Positions 5,350 to 12,523 of a stretch of DNA of 12,559 bases are shown here, one piece after another (within the stretch, counting starts at the first letter, position 1; each line of letters begins with the position of its first letter). The DNA lies in assembly GCA_036272735.1 (NCBI GenBank), contig DATAYF010000226.1:1-12559 (forward strand). The letters are read 5' to 3'. A program made the translations under genes and the position numbers. The notes under the pieces are model-generated. The model did not search any database. It saw only the letters and a program-made list of their open reading frames with translations, and had not been told where the DNA came from. This DNA is from DATAYF01 sp036272735. GTDB lineage: Bacteria > Chloroflexota > Ktedonobacteria > Ktedonobacterales > Ktedonobacteraceae.

Positions 5350-8300
5350 ATGAGCAGCAGGCGTTGTCCACATTGCAATAAGGTACTGCCTGTGGCTGCC
5401 AACTATTGCCAGGCGTGCGGGCAAGCAATTCCTGTGTCCAGCTCGCCAGTCCGGGAAGAGCAAGGTGCGACACCAACGCTGGTCGAGTCCGCCTATGCAG
5501 TTCGCCCAGAGGAGACATCAATTGAGCTTACGCAACCGGTTGGTACACGCTTGCAAAAATCGGCCCCGCCCTCTCTGTCATCGCAGCGCGATGCCCCTTC
5601 GCCTGGTGCTGGCGATGTAGACCAACCTATTGCTACCACGCCGTTTATGCGTGATTATTGGCCCGATGATCCTACATTTCAGGAGGATCAGCTACCAGCG
5701 GCAACCTGGCAGAAAGAGGTAAATACCCACCCCCGGCGTCCCGTGCTATTGCCGCCACGACCCTCCCTGCCGCCGCCACGTTCACCACTCTTTCAGGTCG
5801 GTGCTATCCTGGATGCTCTCAAAAAGCGCTTGCCGCCGGCGGTCTTTTTTTGGAGCAGCATGGGTCTACTCCTGCTGCTCATTTTTGGCGGTGTATTTGG
5901 CATCGTGATCGCACTTGGCCACGGTCCCGCGAACGGCAACGCGCTGGCGTTACAGGTCTCGCCACGCAGCGTGGTGGTTGGGGCGACGGTGACCTTGCGC
6001 GGTACGCATTTCATGCCGCGTGGGCGTATCGGTTTGACGCGGGATAGTACCGTGCCGGTGGCGGATACCGGCGGCGCGACAATAATACAGGCCGACACAA
6101 GTGGCAATTTTAGCGATACCGTTATCGCCGGTGAGTGGGGCAACGGCGTCCACATCATCAATGCTGAAGATGCCATTTCGCATAAAATCGCTTCGTTCCC
6201 TCTGCTGGTAAGTGGTCAGAGCGCGATGTTGCGGCCTGCGCATTTGCTGGTGGCACAGAATAGACTCGATCTTGGCTCTGGTGATCAGGCAACCAACACG
6301 TCCAGAATTATTGCGCTGAATAATACCGGTGGCGGCGAAATTTCCTGGCAGGCCAGTTCGTCCGCGCCCTGGCTGCAAATGAGCCCGATCAGCGGCACGC
6401 TCTACAGCGGCATCGAGACCAGCCTGCACGTTGCCGCTGGCCGTAGCAATATGCCCCCCGGCGTCTATACAGCTCAGTTGACAATTATGTCTAACGCTGG
6501 TGAGGCGGTATTGCCGGTGCGTATGGAGGTGACCCCGCTTCAGGTTGGTCATCAAGCTGTGATCGAACTGAATCCCGCGCTGCTCTCGTTCACGACGGCC
6601 GATGGGGCAGCATCTCCACGTGCGCAAACCGTTATGCTAAGCAATCCTGGTGTGCTTGCTTTGAACTGGAAAGTGACAACGAACGCTCCCTGGCTCCTCG
6701 CAACGCCCATCGTGGGTTCGGTGGCGAGTTCCGCGCAGCAGGAGGTCTCGGTTGGAATCAATTCGACGACGATGCTGCCGGGATCATATAGCGGGATCGT
6801 GACCTTTAGCGCCCAGAACGCCGGTTATGTGAAGAATAGTCCGCAGAGCATCTACGTGAATTTGACGGTTACACCACACTGCGCTCTACAGCTTTCGCCG
6901 AGCGTGGTATCCTTTGCCAGCGCCTATCAGCAGGGCAAGCCAGCTGCACAAACGATTAGCGTTGGCACAACGCACAATTGTAAAGCGGCGATCCAGTGGA
7001 ATGCTACGACCGATGCAAGCTGGCTCCAGTTGAGCCAGAATAGCGGTACCACTCCCGCCTCGCCCAGCGTAACGGTCAATACAACGGGTTTGAAACCTGG
7101 CGTGCATTCCGCTGCCATCACCTTTACTTCCGCCAGCAATACGCAAGTGCTCCCTGTGACCTTCACGCTCGGTGCTAGCAACGCGCCGACGCTAACCTCA
7201 GGCCCGGACTCCGAAACGTTCCAGGTCAGGGCAGGGACTGGATCGGTGAGCAGCCAGAGTATGCATATACAGAACGCGGGTAGTGGGACGCTGAACTGGC
7301 AGGCCACGGTCACGACCGTCGCGGGTGGTAACTGGCTGAGCGTGACGCCGGCAAATGGCACGTTGGGAACCAACCAGGCGCAAACCTTGCAGGTACAGGC
7401 GTCACCGTTGAGTACGCTGCTACCAGGTACGACCTACACGGGAGCCATCGTGGTTAGCGCGTTTAATAGTACCGGTCAAGAGGTTGCGGGGAGTCCGCAG
7501 CGTCTCGCGGTCAACCTGCTGGTGACACAACCTTGCACGATCAGTGTGCCACCAACGCTCAGCTTTAGCGGAAATCTGGGTCAATCCGCCTCCGATACAC
7601 AATTCGCCTTCATCCGCACCAGTGGCGGCTGTACGCACGCGCTGAGTTGGACTGCCAGCACCTCGGCTTCCTGGTTGCGCCTGTCGTCCACCGCTGGTAG
7701 TGTGACAGGAACACGCCCTGCATCGCTTGGTGTAAGCGTGGATACGAGCGGCCTGACTCCGACCCCCCACCAGGCAACCATAACCGTGAACGCGTTTGAT
7801 AGCATCACGCACGCCGCTGTTGGTGCGACGCAACATATCAAGGTGACGCTGGTCGTGCAGTCTGGTTGTAGCCTGACAGGTGTCAGTCCCGGCTCGTTAC
7901 ACTATCAGGCAGAGGCCGGTTTTCAGCCAGCGCCGCAAACGTTCACGGTCAGTACGGCGGGGCAATGTTCCGGTTCGGTGCTGATTACGCCGCAAATCAG
8001 TGCGGGTTGGCTGACGGTGATGCCAAGCAGCATGATGGTGGCGCCGGGTGACAGCGCAACGTTTAGCATCATGGCGAATACGAATAACCTGCCGCCCGCG
8101 ACGACGTATAGTGGTCATGTGACACTGAATGCGAGCAATAATGGGGTGGCGTTAGCGGGTGGTGTACAGCCGATTCAGGTAGATTTGCAGGTTCTGGCCG
8201 CGCCTGCTCTGACCACTAGTCCCAGCGCGATTACGATGGACGTAGCGGCTGGAACCACTAGCCAGGCAATCACAATTAGCAACACTGGCGGGACGCCGCT

Positions 8301-8640
8301 GAACTGGACGGCGACGCTGACAAACGGCTCCGCCAATGTTGTCTCGCTTGTGACGCCAGCAAGCAATACCCTGGCTGGCGGAGCGAGTACGACGCTTGTC
8401 GTCAACATCGATACGAGCGGTGCGGTTGCAGGCCAGAACTATATCGCATGTGTGCTCGTTTCTGCGTTCGATGCTGCGAACGGCAACGTGCTGGCTGGAA
8501 GTCCGGCGAAGATTCCGGTGACCGTGAATGTGGCGCCGTCCACCACATCTGCAACACCCTCGGCATCACCCACCGGTCCATCGTCGCTGCCCGGGCCCAT
8601 GCTTACACCTTCCGCGCGCCGAATTGCCCGTTCGCGCTAA
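5350..8640 (+). CDS. Membrane-anchored zinc-ribbon protein with seven extracellular BACON-like repeats
   Basis: 1096 residues. In order: a zinc ribbon at the N-terminus, CPHC and CQAC with 10 residues between (C6, C9, C20, C23); a Pro/Ser-rich linker (about 30-150); KKR, then one membrane helix (about 162-191); an IPT/TIG-like beta domain (about 200-290); then about seven repeats of 100-110 residues (300-397, 404-509, 510-607, 614-726, 728-836, 839-949, 951-1062); and a Ser/Thr/Pro-rich tail. Most repeats have an inner Trp followed by (P/S)WLxxxP..G, for example W333/W341, W440/W448, W550/W558, and end in a VxVxLxV strand. This resembles BACON domains, linked to carbohydrate or mucin binding, but divergently. 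The ribbon is inside and the repeats outside by the positive-inside rule. Three repeats carry a Cys pair 32-33 residues apart. Function is not known; surface adhesion or sensing is a guess. GAGGGG lies 9 bases before ATG 5350; GTG 5347 is the alternative. Confidence 0.85.
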   Translation: MSSRRCPHCNKVLPVAANYCQACGQAIPVSSSPVREEQGATPTLVESAYAVRPEETSIELTQPVGTRLQKSAPPSLSSQRDAPSPGAGDVDQPIATTPFMRDYWPDDPTFQEDQLPAATWQKEVNTHPRRPVLLPPRPSLPPPRSPLFQVGAILDALKKRLPPAVFFWSSMGLLLLLIFGGVFGIVIALGHGPANGNALALQVSPRSVVVGATVTLRGTHFMPRGRIGLTRDSTVPVADTGGATIIQADTSGNFSDTVIAGEWGNGVHIINAEDAISHKIASFPLLVSGQSAMLRPAHLLVAQNRLDLGSGDQATNTSRIIALNNTGGGEISWQASSSAPWLQMSPISGTLYSGIETSLHVAAGRSNMPPGVYTAQLTIMSNAGEAVLPVRMEVTPLQVGHQAVIELNPALLSFTTADGAASPRAQTVMLSNPGVLALNWKVTTNAPWLLATPIVGSVASSAQQEVSVGINSTTMLPGSYSGIVTFSAQNAGYVKNSPQSIYVNLTVTPHCALQLSPSVVSFASAYQQGKPAAQTISVGTTHNCKAAIQWNATTDASWLQLSQNSGTTPASPSVTVNTTGLKPGVHSAAITFTSASNTQVLPVTFTLGASNAPTLTSGPDSETFQVRAGTGSVSSQSMHIQNAGSGTLNWQATVTTVAGGNWLSVTPANGTLGTNQAQTLQVQASPLSTLLPGTTYTGAIVVSAFNSTGQEVAGSPQRLAVNLLVTQPCTISVPPTLSFSGNLGQSASDTQFAFIRTSGGCTHALSWTASTSASWLRLSSTAGSVTGTRPASLGVSVDTSGLTPTPHQATITVNAFDSITHAAVGATQHIKVTLVVQSGCSLTGVSPGSLHYQAEAGFQPAPQTFTVSTAGQCSGSVLITPQISAGWLTVMPSSMMVAPGDSATFSIMANTNNLPPATTYSGHVTLNASNNGVALAGGVQPIQVDLQVLAAPALTTSPSAITMDVAAGTTSQAITISNTGGTPLNWTATLTNGSANVVSLVTPASNTLAGGASTTLVVNIDTSGAVAGQNYIACVLVSAFDAANGNVLAGSPAKIPVTVNVAPSTTSATPSASPTGPSSLPGPMLTPSARRIARSR

Positions 8641-8680
8641 GAAAGGATTTCATGCCAGCTTCACGTTAGCCGGGCCCTTC

Positions 8681-8709
8681 TTGTAAGCCGATAAAATCTC
8701 TGCTATAGT
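8681..8709 (+). promoter_or_regulatory. Promoter of the GNAT acetyltransferase gene
   Basis: -35 TTGTAA (8681-8686), 17-bp spacer, -10 TATAGT (8704-8709). The start would be near 8716, leaving a leader of about 33 bases containing GGAAGGGG (8727-8734). It suggests that the acetyltransferase is transcribed on its own and not with the long gene upstream. Confidence 0.6.
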
Positions 8710-8748
8710 TCCTATTAATGCATACGGAAGGGGCGAAGAGTTTTCTTT

Positions 8749-9225
8749 ATGTCGATATTAGAACCAATGACCGAAGCTGAATTCCAGCACTTCCTTGAGC
8801 CAGCAATTATAGAGTATGCCCAGGATCACGTCACGAACGGACAATGGGCAGAAGAAGAGTCCTTAGAGAAATCAAGGAAAGAATTTCATGATCTGTTATC
8901 TGATGGAATTAGTACCCCGAACCACTACCTTTTCACTCTTGTCAATGAAGCTCAGCAGAAGGTAGGCATACTCTGGTTCGCGATACGGGAAAGCCGGGGG
9001 CAACGCGCAGCTTTTGTTTATGATGTGCGGATCGATGAGGCGTTCCGGCATCACGGCTATGGCTCTCAGGCATTCCGCGCGTTAGAGAACAAGGTGCGAG
9101 ATCTTGGGGGCAACAAGATATTCCTGCATGTCTTTGGGCACAATCACGTGGCCCAGGAGATGTACAAAAAGTTGGGCTATCAGGTCACCAATATCCAGAT
9201 GGCAAAGGTACTTGATCCACAGTGA
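8749..9225 (+). CDS. GNAT-family N-acetyltransferase
   Basis: 158 residues, the usual size of a single GNAT domain. Transfers acetyl from acetyl-CoA to an amine; the substrate is unknown. Seen: beta-strand 4 (RAAFVYDVRID, 86-96), followed by the pyrophosphate-binding motif A, RHHGYGSQA (100-108), which fits the (Q/R)xxGx(G/A) rule; then the helix ALENKVRDLGGNKIFLHVF; and the C-terminal signature HNHVAQEMYKKLGYQVTN (131-148). The start ATG 8749 lies after a purine-rich stretch, GGAAGGGGCGAAGAG, whose best Shine-Dalgarno part is 14 or more bases away, so initiation may be modest. The next gene (nfo) converges on it with a 76-bp gap; an eight-T run at 9285-9292 has no clear stem. Its own promoter and no cotranscribed partner suggest a stand-alone resistance- or modification-type enzyme. 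Confidence 0.88.
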   Translation: MSILEPMTEAEFQHFLEPAIIEYAQDHVTNGQWAEEESLEKSRKEFHDLLSDGISTPNHYLFTLVNEAQQKVGILWFAIRESRGQRAAFVYDVRIDEAFRHHGYGSQAFRALENKVRDLGGNKIFLHVFGHNHVAQEMYKKLGYQVTNIQMAKVLDPQ

Positions 9226-9301
9226 CGCACAGCAGAGCCATATCGTGAAAAAAGGAAAATTTGGTAGAACGACAGAAAGCTATGTTTTTTTTGAAGCATG
9301 A

Positions 9302-10213
9302 TCATGGATTGATCAAAGGTTGCTCCAGAGGCATGGCGTTTTCTATTTCGCGGCCTGCCAGCATCTTGGCGTGGGCGACCTGCTGCGTGTCGTGGTCCCA
9401 ATCTTCTTTATTGTGTTCGTCGGTTTTGATGGGGGTTTCCATCAGCACGGCGACATGTGCCAGACGCGGGTCTGTGAGCAGCGTATGCAGACCCGCGCTG
9501 CCGATGATACCTTCGCCAAGCCGGGTGTGAACGTCGCGATGGCTGCCCAGCGCTTTTTCAGTATCGTTAAGGTGCAGCACCTTCAGGCGTGGTATGCCAA
9601 CCGTCTCGTCGAAATGCTGCAATACGCGCAACGTACTGGTCGCGTCGGATATGTCGTGGCCCGCGCCCCACAGATGAGCGGTATCCAGGCAGACGCCCAG
9701 ACGTTCAGCGTACTCCGGCAATAGAGCCAAAATTGCTGCCAATTGCTCGAAGCTATGCCCCAAAGCGTTACCCGCGCCGACATCGTTTTCCAGCAAGAGC
9801 ATCACGTTGGGCGGCGTTTGTGGTAGCACACGTGTAATACCCTGTACGATGCGAGCGATGCCTGCCTCGACGCCTGATCCGCGATGGCTGCCGGTGTGGA
9901 AAACGACGTACTGCGCACCCAATAACTCGCCCTTCTGGAGCGTCCAGGTGAGCAAGGCGATAGATTTTTCCCAATTTGCGTCGTCGGGCGAGCCGAGATT
10001 GATAAGGTAGGGAGCGTGCAGCACGACAGGTGCTAGTTGGTGCTCCTGCGTGGCCTGTGCAAAGGCGTAGCAGGCGGCGGCGTCGATGTTGGGCGTGTTC
10101 CAACCAGTGGGGTTACTGGCGAAAATCTGGATGGCCTCGCATCCGATCTGCTGGGCCAGTTCAGCCGTTCGTACCAGCCTGGAATGGGTGGGCATATGGC
10201 GACCAATACGCAT
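9302..10213 (-). CDS. nfo: Endonuclease IV (AP endonuclease family 2)
   Basis: 303 residues from ATG 10213, a little longer than E. coli Nfo (285). TIM-barrel enzyme of base-excision repair that cuts the DNA backbone 5' to abasic sites and removes 3' blocking groups. All nine Zn-binding positions known for Nfo can be placed: H66 (HAPYLINL), H106 (FHTGSH), E142 (LLEND), D177 and H180 (CLDTAHLWGAG), H214 (HLND), D227 and H229 (RDVHTRLGEG), and E259 (METP). The trinuclear site is therefore intact. ATG 10213 (MRIGRHMPT) is chosen because homology starts there and GAGGA lies about 9 bases upstream; the frame is open 20 codons further, to 10273, without homology. It follows scpB on the same strand after 78 bp and may be cotranscribed. 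Acts in the cytoplasm on the chromosome. Confidence 0.94.
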   Translation of the reverse strand: MRIGRHMPTHSRLVRTAELAQQIGCEAIQIFASNPTGWNTPNIDAAACYAFAQATQEHQLAPVVLHAPYLINLGSPDDANWEKSIALLTWTLQKGELLGAQYVVFHTGSHRGSGVEAGIARIVQGITRVLPQTPPNVMLLLENDVGAGNALGHSFEQLAAILALLPEYAERLGVCLDTAHLWGAGHDISDATSTLRVLQHFDETVGIPRLKVLHLNDTEKALGSHRDVHTRLGEGIIGSAGLHTLLTDPRLAHVAVLMETPIKTDEHNKEDWDHDTQQVAHAKMLAGREIENAMPLEQPLINP

Positions 10214-10291
10214 TATAAATGTTCCTCGTCTATGTGTTCTTGTTCTCGCACTGGAGTGGTAACTGGCTACCATTATGGTGTTTCGCCTAAA

Positions 10292-10882
10292 TTACAAATG
10301 TTCCTCTGCCGGTGGTTGTGGTTGACTGCCTGTATCGCTTGTCGTGATGCCGGGTAGTTCTGCAAGCGTGGTCAAGCCGAACTGTTGCATAAAATCCGCC
10401 GTGGTGGCGAACAGAGCAGGCCGTCCAACTGTTTGTGCGCGACCTACCTCCGCGACCAGCCCGTGCTGGATCAGGCTATTAAGTGCACGATCACTATTCA
10501 CACCGCGAACAGCCTCAATCTGGCTGCGCGTGATCGGCTGGCGATAGGCGATCACGGCGAGCGTTTCCAGCGTGGCAGTGGTCAATCTGGCGGTCATCGG
10601 TAAACCGAGCAGCGCGGCGACGTAGCGTGCGTTGGCGGGAGCCGTGACAAGCTGGACCTGCTCGCCAAGCCGTTGCAGGCGCACACCGCGCTCCTGGCTT
10701 TCCAGCGCCTGCGCTAGCGTATCCAACGCTGTCTGCAAGCGTTCGTCATCCACGGTCAGCAATTTGCGCAGTTCCGCGCGCTCTAGCGGTCGGCCAGCAA
10801 CAAAAAGCAAGCTTTCAATCGCTGCTCCCAACTCGCTGCCAGCGCTATCTGTCTGTATGTTAGTAGTAGTTGCGTGTTCCAT
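10292..10882 (-). CDS. scpB: SMC-associated segregation and condensation protein ScpB
   Basis: 196 residues, normal for ScpB, the winged-helix dimer that with kleisin ScpA and SMC forms bacterial condensin, loading at the origin and compacting chromosomes. Seen: N-terminal winged helix starting LGAAIESLLFVAGRPLE (18-34); second winged helix with the family signature LETLAVIAYRQPITRSQIEA (105-124) followed by VRGV; and the end motif GRPALFATTADFMQQFGL (153-170). A charged, Gln/Pro-rich tail follows. scpA, which usually precedes scpB directly, is absent: the upstream gene is an unrelated hydrolase. The ATG at 10882 has no Shine-Dalgarno directly before it; a good one serves an in-frame ATG-TCG-TGA 24 bases upstream, while an extended -10 box lies 9 bases before the ATG. 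nfo follows downstream. Confidence 0.93.
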   Translation of the reverse strand: MEHATTTNIQTDSAGSELGAAIESLLFVAGRPLERAELRKLLTVDDERLQTALDTLAQALESQERGVRLQRLGEQVQLVTAPANARYVAALLGLPMTARLTTATLETLAVIAYRQPITRSQIEAVRGVNSDRALNSLIQHGLVAEVGRAQTVGRPALFATTADFMQQFGLTTLAELPGITTSDTGSQPQPPAEEHL

Positions 10883-10891
10883 GATAGCGCT

Positions 10892-10900
10892 AGTATATCA
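10892..10900 (-). promoter_or_regulatory. Extended -10 promoter element just upstream of scpB
   Basis: On the minus strand TGATATACT: the extended -10 TGn followed by TATACT (10892-10897), one base off TATAAT. Only 9 bases separate it from the ATG, so transcription would begin about 3 bases before the start codon, giving a nearly leaderless mRNA. No -35 match is visible 17 bp upstream, as is common with extended -10 promoters. Confidence 0.45.
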
Positions 10901-10918
10901 CGACATGGCGATTCTCCT
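10898..10918 (-). other. Two-codon leader ORF (Met-Ser-stop) with strong Shine-Dalgarno, in frame with scpB
   Basis: AGGAG (10914-10918), 7 bases, then ATG TCG TGA (10898-10906), all on the minus strand. The ATG is 24 bases upstream of and in frame with the scpB ATG at 10882. The best ribosome site in the region thus opens a minigene that stops at once. It could give reinitiation at scpB, be a relic of an older start broken by a stop mutation, or be chance. Confidence 0.45.
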
Positions 10919-10984
10919 GATTACTCGCCCATTCTAACTGAAGAGCTTAATGACTTAATTTTTGGGAAAAGCTTTGTAGCCGTG

Positions 10985-11869
10985 CTATACCAGAATGTTA
11001 CGTTGCATGAAATCAGCAATAAGCGCTATTACTTCTGCTTCCTTGCCGCTAAACACGTGATTGCTCTTTTCAATTTGGTACACCTCTGCCCGGCTGTTCT
11101 CTGTTTTGAGCAACTCAACAGCATCTTTGATTGGTATAACTGTGTATTCACTCTCGTCTTGATCACCGATAACACCCAGAATAGGAACGTGAATGTTTTG
11201 AAAATAGGTGAGATTGCTACCTTGCCGAAGTGGCAGAGCGCTAGCATTAGCTGAGTGGTCAGTAAAGCAGTGAAGGTAGGTCTGGGCGCTAATAGGCAAC
11301 TCCCCGCAAAGACCAAAGAGGTCACTAAGAAGCCGTTCATTCTCCCCCTTGCTTGCCATCTCTTGAGCTTCTTGCAGATAGATTTTACCTATTGACTGCT
11401 CGTACTTCATTTGCGCGCCCACGTTATCCGAGAAACCGAGGAGAATAACACCTTTGACACGATCCTTGTGTCTACCTTCATTCATGTAATAGACAATTTT
11501 TTCAGTTCCGTAGCTGTGGCCTTCAAGCACGATGTTTTCGTATCCTTTATCTCGTGCAAATTCAATCCATGCATCAATATCCAACAAACAATCGGCGAAC
11601 TTCTCTAGTGAGACACCGTGACTGATGCTCCCTTTTTCGAGTTCGTAGACACCAGCTCCACGGTTGTTCGTGGAAAGGTATGCTATGCCTAAATTGACAA
11701 GCCGGTTAGCTAATCCTTCGAAATAGCTATTGCCGTAGAAGTTGCCACCTGCTCCATGAATATGTATGTCAATGGTTTTAGCAGGCTTCATTGGCTCGGT
11801 AAGAAGGCCATGCAGTATTAAACCATCACTTGTTTTGACGTTGACAATAGGATAAGACATGTCGGTCAT
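10985..11869 (-). CDS. Alpha/beta-hydrolase, DUF1749-like
   Basis: 294 residues with a full alpha/beta-hydrolase core. Seen: the oxyanion-hole loop HIHGAGGNF (36-44); the nucleophile elbow GHSYG (117-121, S119); an acid in GDQDES (D236 or D238); and the catalytic histidine in SNHVFSG (H271). No signal peptide, so it is cytosolic. The layout resembles the DUF1749 group, whose substrates are poorly known; esterase or acyl hydrolase chemistry is inferred. The DNA is clearly AT-richer than scpB and nfo next to it, and the gene stands where scpA would be expected, so recent gain is plausible. ATG 11869 is the longest start, but a perfect TATAAT (11868-11873) overlaps it; ATG 11860, three codons in, lies 7 bases after this box and would be leaderless. 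The nearest Shine-Dalgarno-like AGGGAG is 18 bases before 11869. Confidence 0.83.
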   Translation of the reverse strand: MTDMSYPIVNVKTSDGLILHGLLTEPMKPAKTIDIHIHGAGGNFYGNSYFEGLANRLVNLGIAYLSTNNRGAGVYELEKGSISHGVSLEKFADCLLDIDAWIEFARDKGYENIVLEGHSYGTEKIVYYMNEGRHKDRVKGVILLGFSDNVGAQMKYEQSIGKIYLQEAQEMASKGENERLLSDLFGLCGELPISAQTYLHCFTDHSANASALPLRQGSNLTYFQNIHVPILGVIGDQDESEYTVIPIKDAVELLKTENSRAEVYQIEKSNHVFSGKEAEVIALIADFMQRNILV

Positions 11870-11873
11870 TATA
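11868..11873 (-). promoter_or_regulatory. Perfect -10 box overlapping the first hydrolase ATG
   Basis: TATAAT on the minus strand shares its last two bases with the ATG at 11869. If used, transcription starts at or one base before the ATG at 11860 (MSYPIVN), giving a leaderless mRNA. The -35 region 17-18 bp upstream is poor (TTTAGG-like). Confidence 0.35.
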
Positions 11874-11884
11874 CACTATTAGCT

Positions 11885-11980
11885 ATCTCCCTAAACATCT
11901 ACGAAATCGGTGCCAATTATAGCGACGTTGAGAAAGAGGGGCAGTTTCACATCCTCTCAGGCTCAATCTCCCTGAACACC
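11885..11980. repeat. 15-bp imperfect direct repeat in a gene-poor spacer
   Basis: ATCTCCCTAAACATC (11885-11899) recurs as ATCTCCCTGAACACC (11966-11980), 13 of 15 identical, 81 bp apart. The whole stretch 11870-12047 holds no credible gene; reading it on both strands gives only short broken frames. It could be the edge of a degenerate mobile element. Confidence 0.4.
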
Positions 11981-12047
11981 GCTGTAACTTCCTAGGCAAG
12001 GAAATCTGTCTTTTCCTCTTCCTCGGCAGCTAAGTCCTCCTCATTCT

Positions 12048-12257
12048 TTACCGGATCTCCGCTATCGAACGTTGCAAGGTACCATCCAAACGACCCAATT
12101 CTCTATCGGCCGTTGAAAGTAACTGAAGCATTTCGTCGTCTAAATGAATAGGAGGATCAGGCGGCAGCTTTTTTGGCCGAAAGGCTTTATAGCCTCCAAC
12201 TTTATTTTCATAACTACCTGCACGATCAATATAGATATTTTTATTGGTACTGCTCAC
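12048..12257 (-). pseudogene. Truncated Fic-family protein: N-terminal domain only
   Basis: 69 residues from GTG 12257 to TAA. That start is chosen because AAGGAGGA (12265-12272) lies 7 bases upstream; the frame is open to 12311 but without homology or ribosome site. The segment KKLPPDPPIHLDDEMLQLL followed by STADRELGRLDG matches the start of Fic_N-type Fic proteins (LPP.P...D.E...LL..AD.ALGRLDG). In full-length members of about 350-400 residues there follow the EAVxSSxIEGT inhibitory helix and the catalytic HPFxDGNGR loop that transfers AMP to target proteins. Here homology ends at LDG and a stop comes 12 residues later, so no AMPylation is possible. In the -1 frame after the break (from 12051 to a TAG at 11992) runs a short acidic reading, VKNEEDLAAEEEEKTDF, possibly a frameshifted remnant of something else. 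Fic homology is confident; decay rather than a working small protein is inferred. Confidence 0.65.
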
Positions 12258-12264
12258 TTTAAGA

Positions 12265-12272
12265 TCCTCCTT
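12265..12272 (-). promoter_or_regulatory. Strong ribosome binding site of the Fic remnant
   Basis: AAGGAGGA on the minus strand, 7 bases before GTG 12257. It decides the start of the truncated gene and shows that the 5' end is still intact. Confidence 0.65.
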
Positions 12273-12358
12273 ATTAACAAAAACGCCTTGAAATGATAAT
12301 AAGGATGCCACAAAACCAGATTACGTCATCATATTAGAGGAAACTATGGTAATTCACT

Positions 12359-12388
12359 TTTATATCACTTAATCTACATATATCCCAA
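12359..12388 (-). promoter_or_regulatory. Possible promoter of the Fic remnant
   Basis: On the minus strand: TTGGGA (12383-12388), 18-bp spacer, TATAAA (12359-12364) preceded by TGA, an extended -10. In AT-rich DNA such matches arise by chance, but its place about 100 bp before the ribosome site is sensible. Confidence 0.35.
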
Positions 12389-12430
12389 TAGTTGTGGACA
12401 AGCACAAAGTGACTCTCCGCCTTGTTCATG

Positions 12431-12523
12431 CTTTATGTATCGTTATATGGGTGATGACATGTTACCATCTATGCAGGATGGTGGCGCAAACCATTAATGA
12501 TCCTTTATGTATTGCTGTATGGG
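12431..12523. repeat. Pair of 21-bp imperfect direct repeats near the right edge
   Basis: 12431-12451 and 12503-12523 both start CTTTATGTAT and end TATGGG; they match at 18 of 21 positions and lie 72 bp apart. The stretch 12312-12559 has no gene that I can support on either strand. The repeats could extend beyond the window. Confidence 0.4.

Noticed and set aside
5189..5521. Minus-strand frame of 110 codons across the BACON-gene promoter
   Set aside because: Overlaps the zinc ribbon coding start antisense and has no motif; the plus-strand promoter and ribosome site explain the region.
9285..9292. Run of eight T between the GNAT and nfo genes as an intrinsic terminator
   Set aside because: No stable stem directly precedes it on the plus strand, and on the minus strand it is an A-run. 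TGATCA repeats at 9300-9316 lie on the wrong side.
12392..12401. TTGTGGACAA, similar to a DnaA box
   Set aside because: Only one such site, no cluster, no dnaA/dnaN/gyrase neighbours; not enough for an origin.
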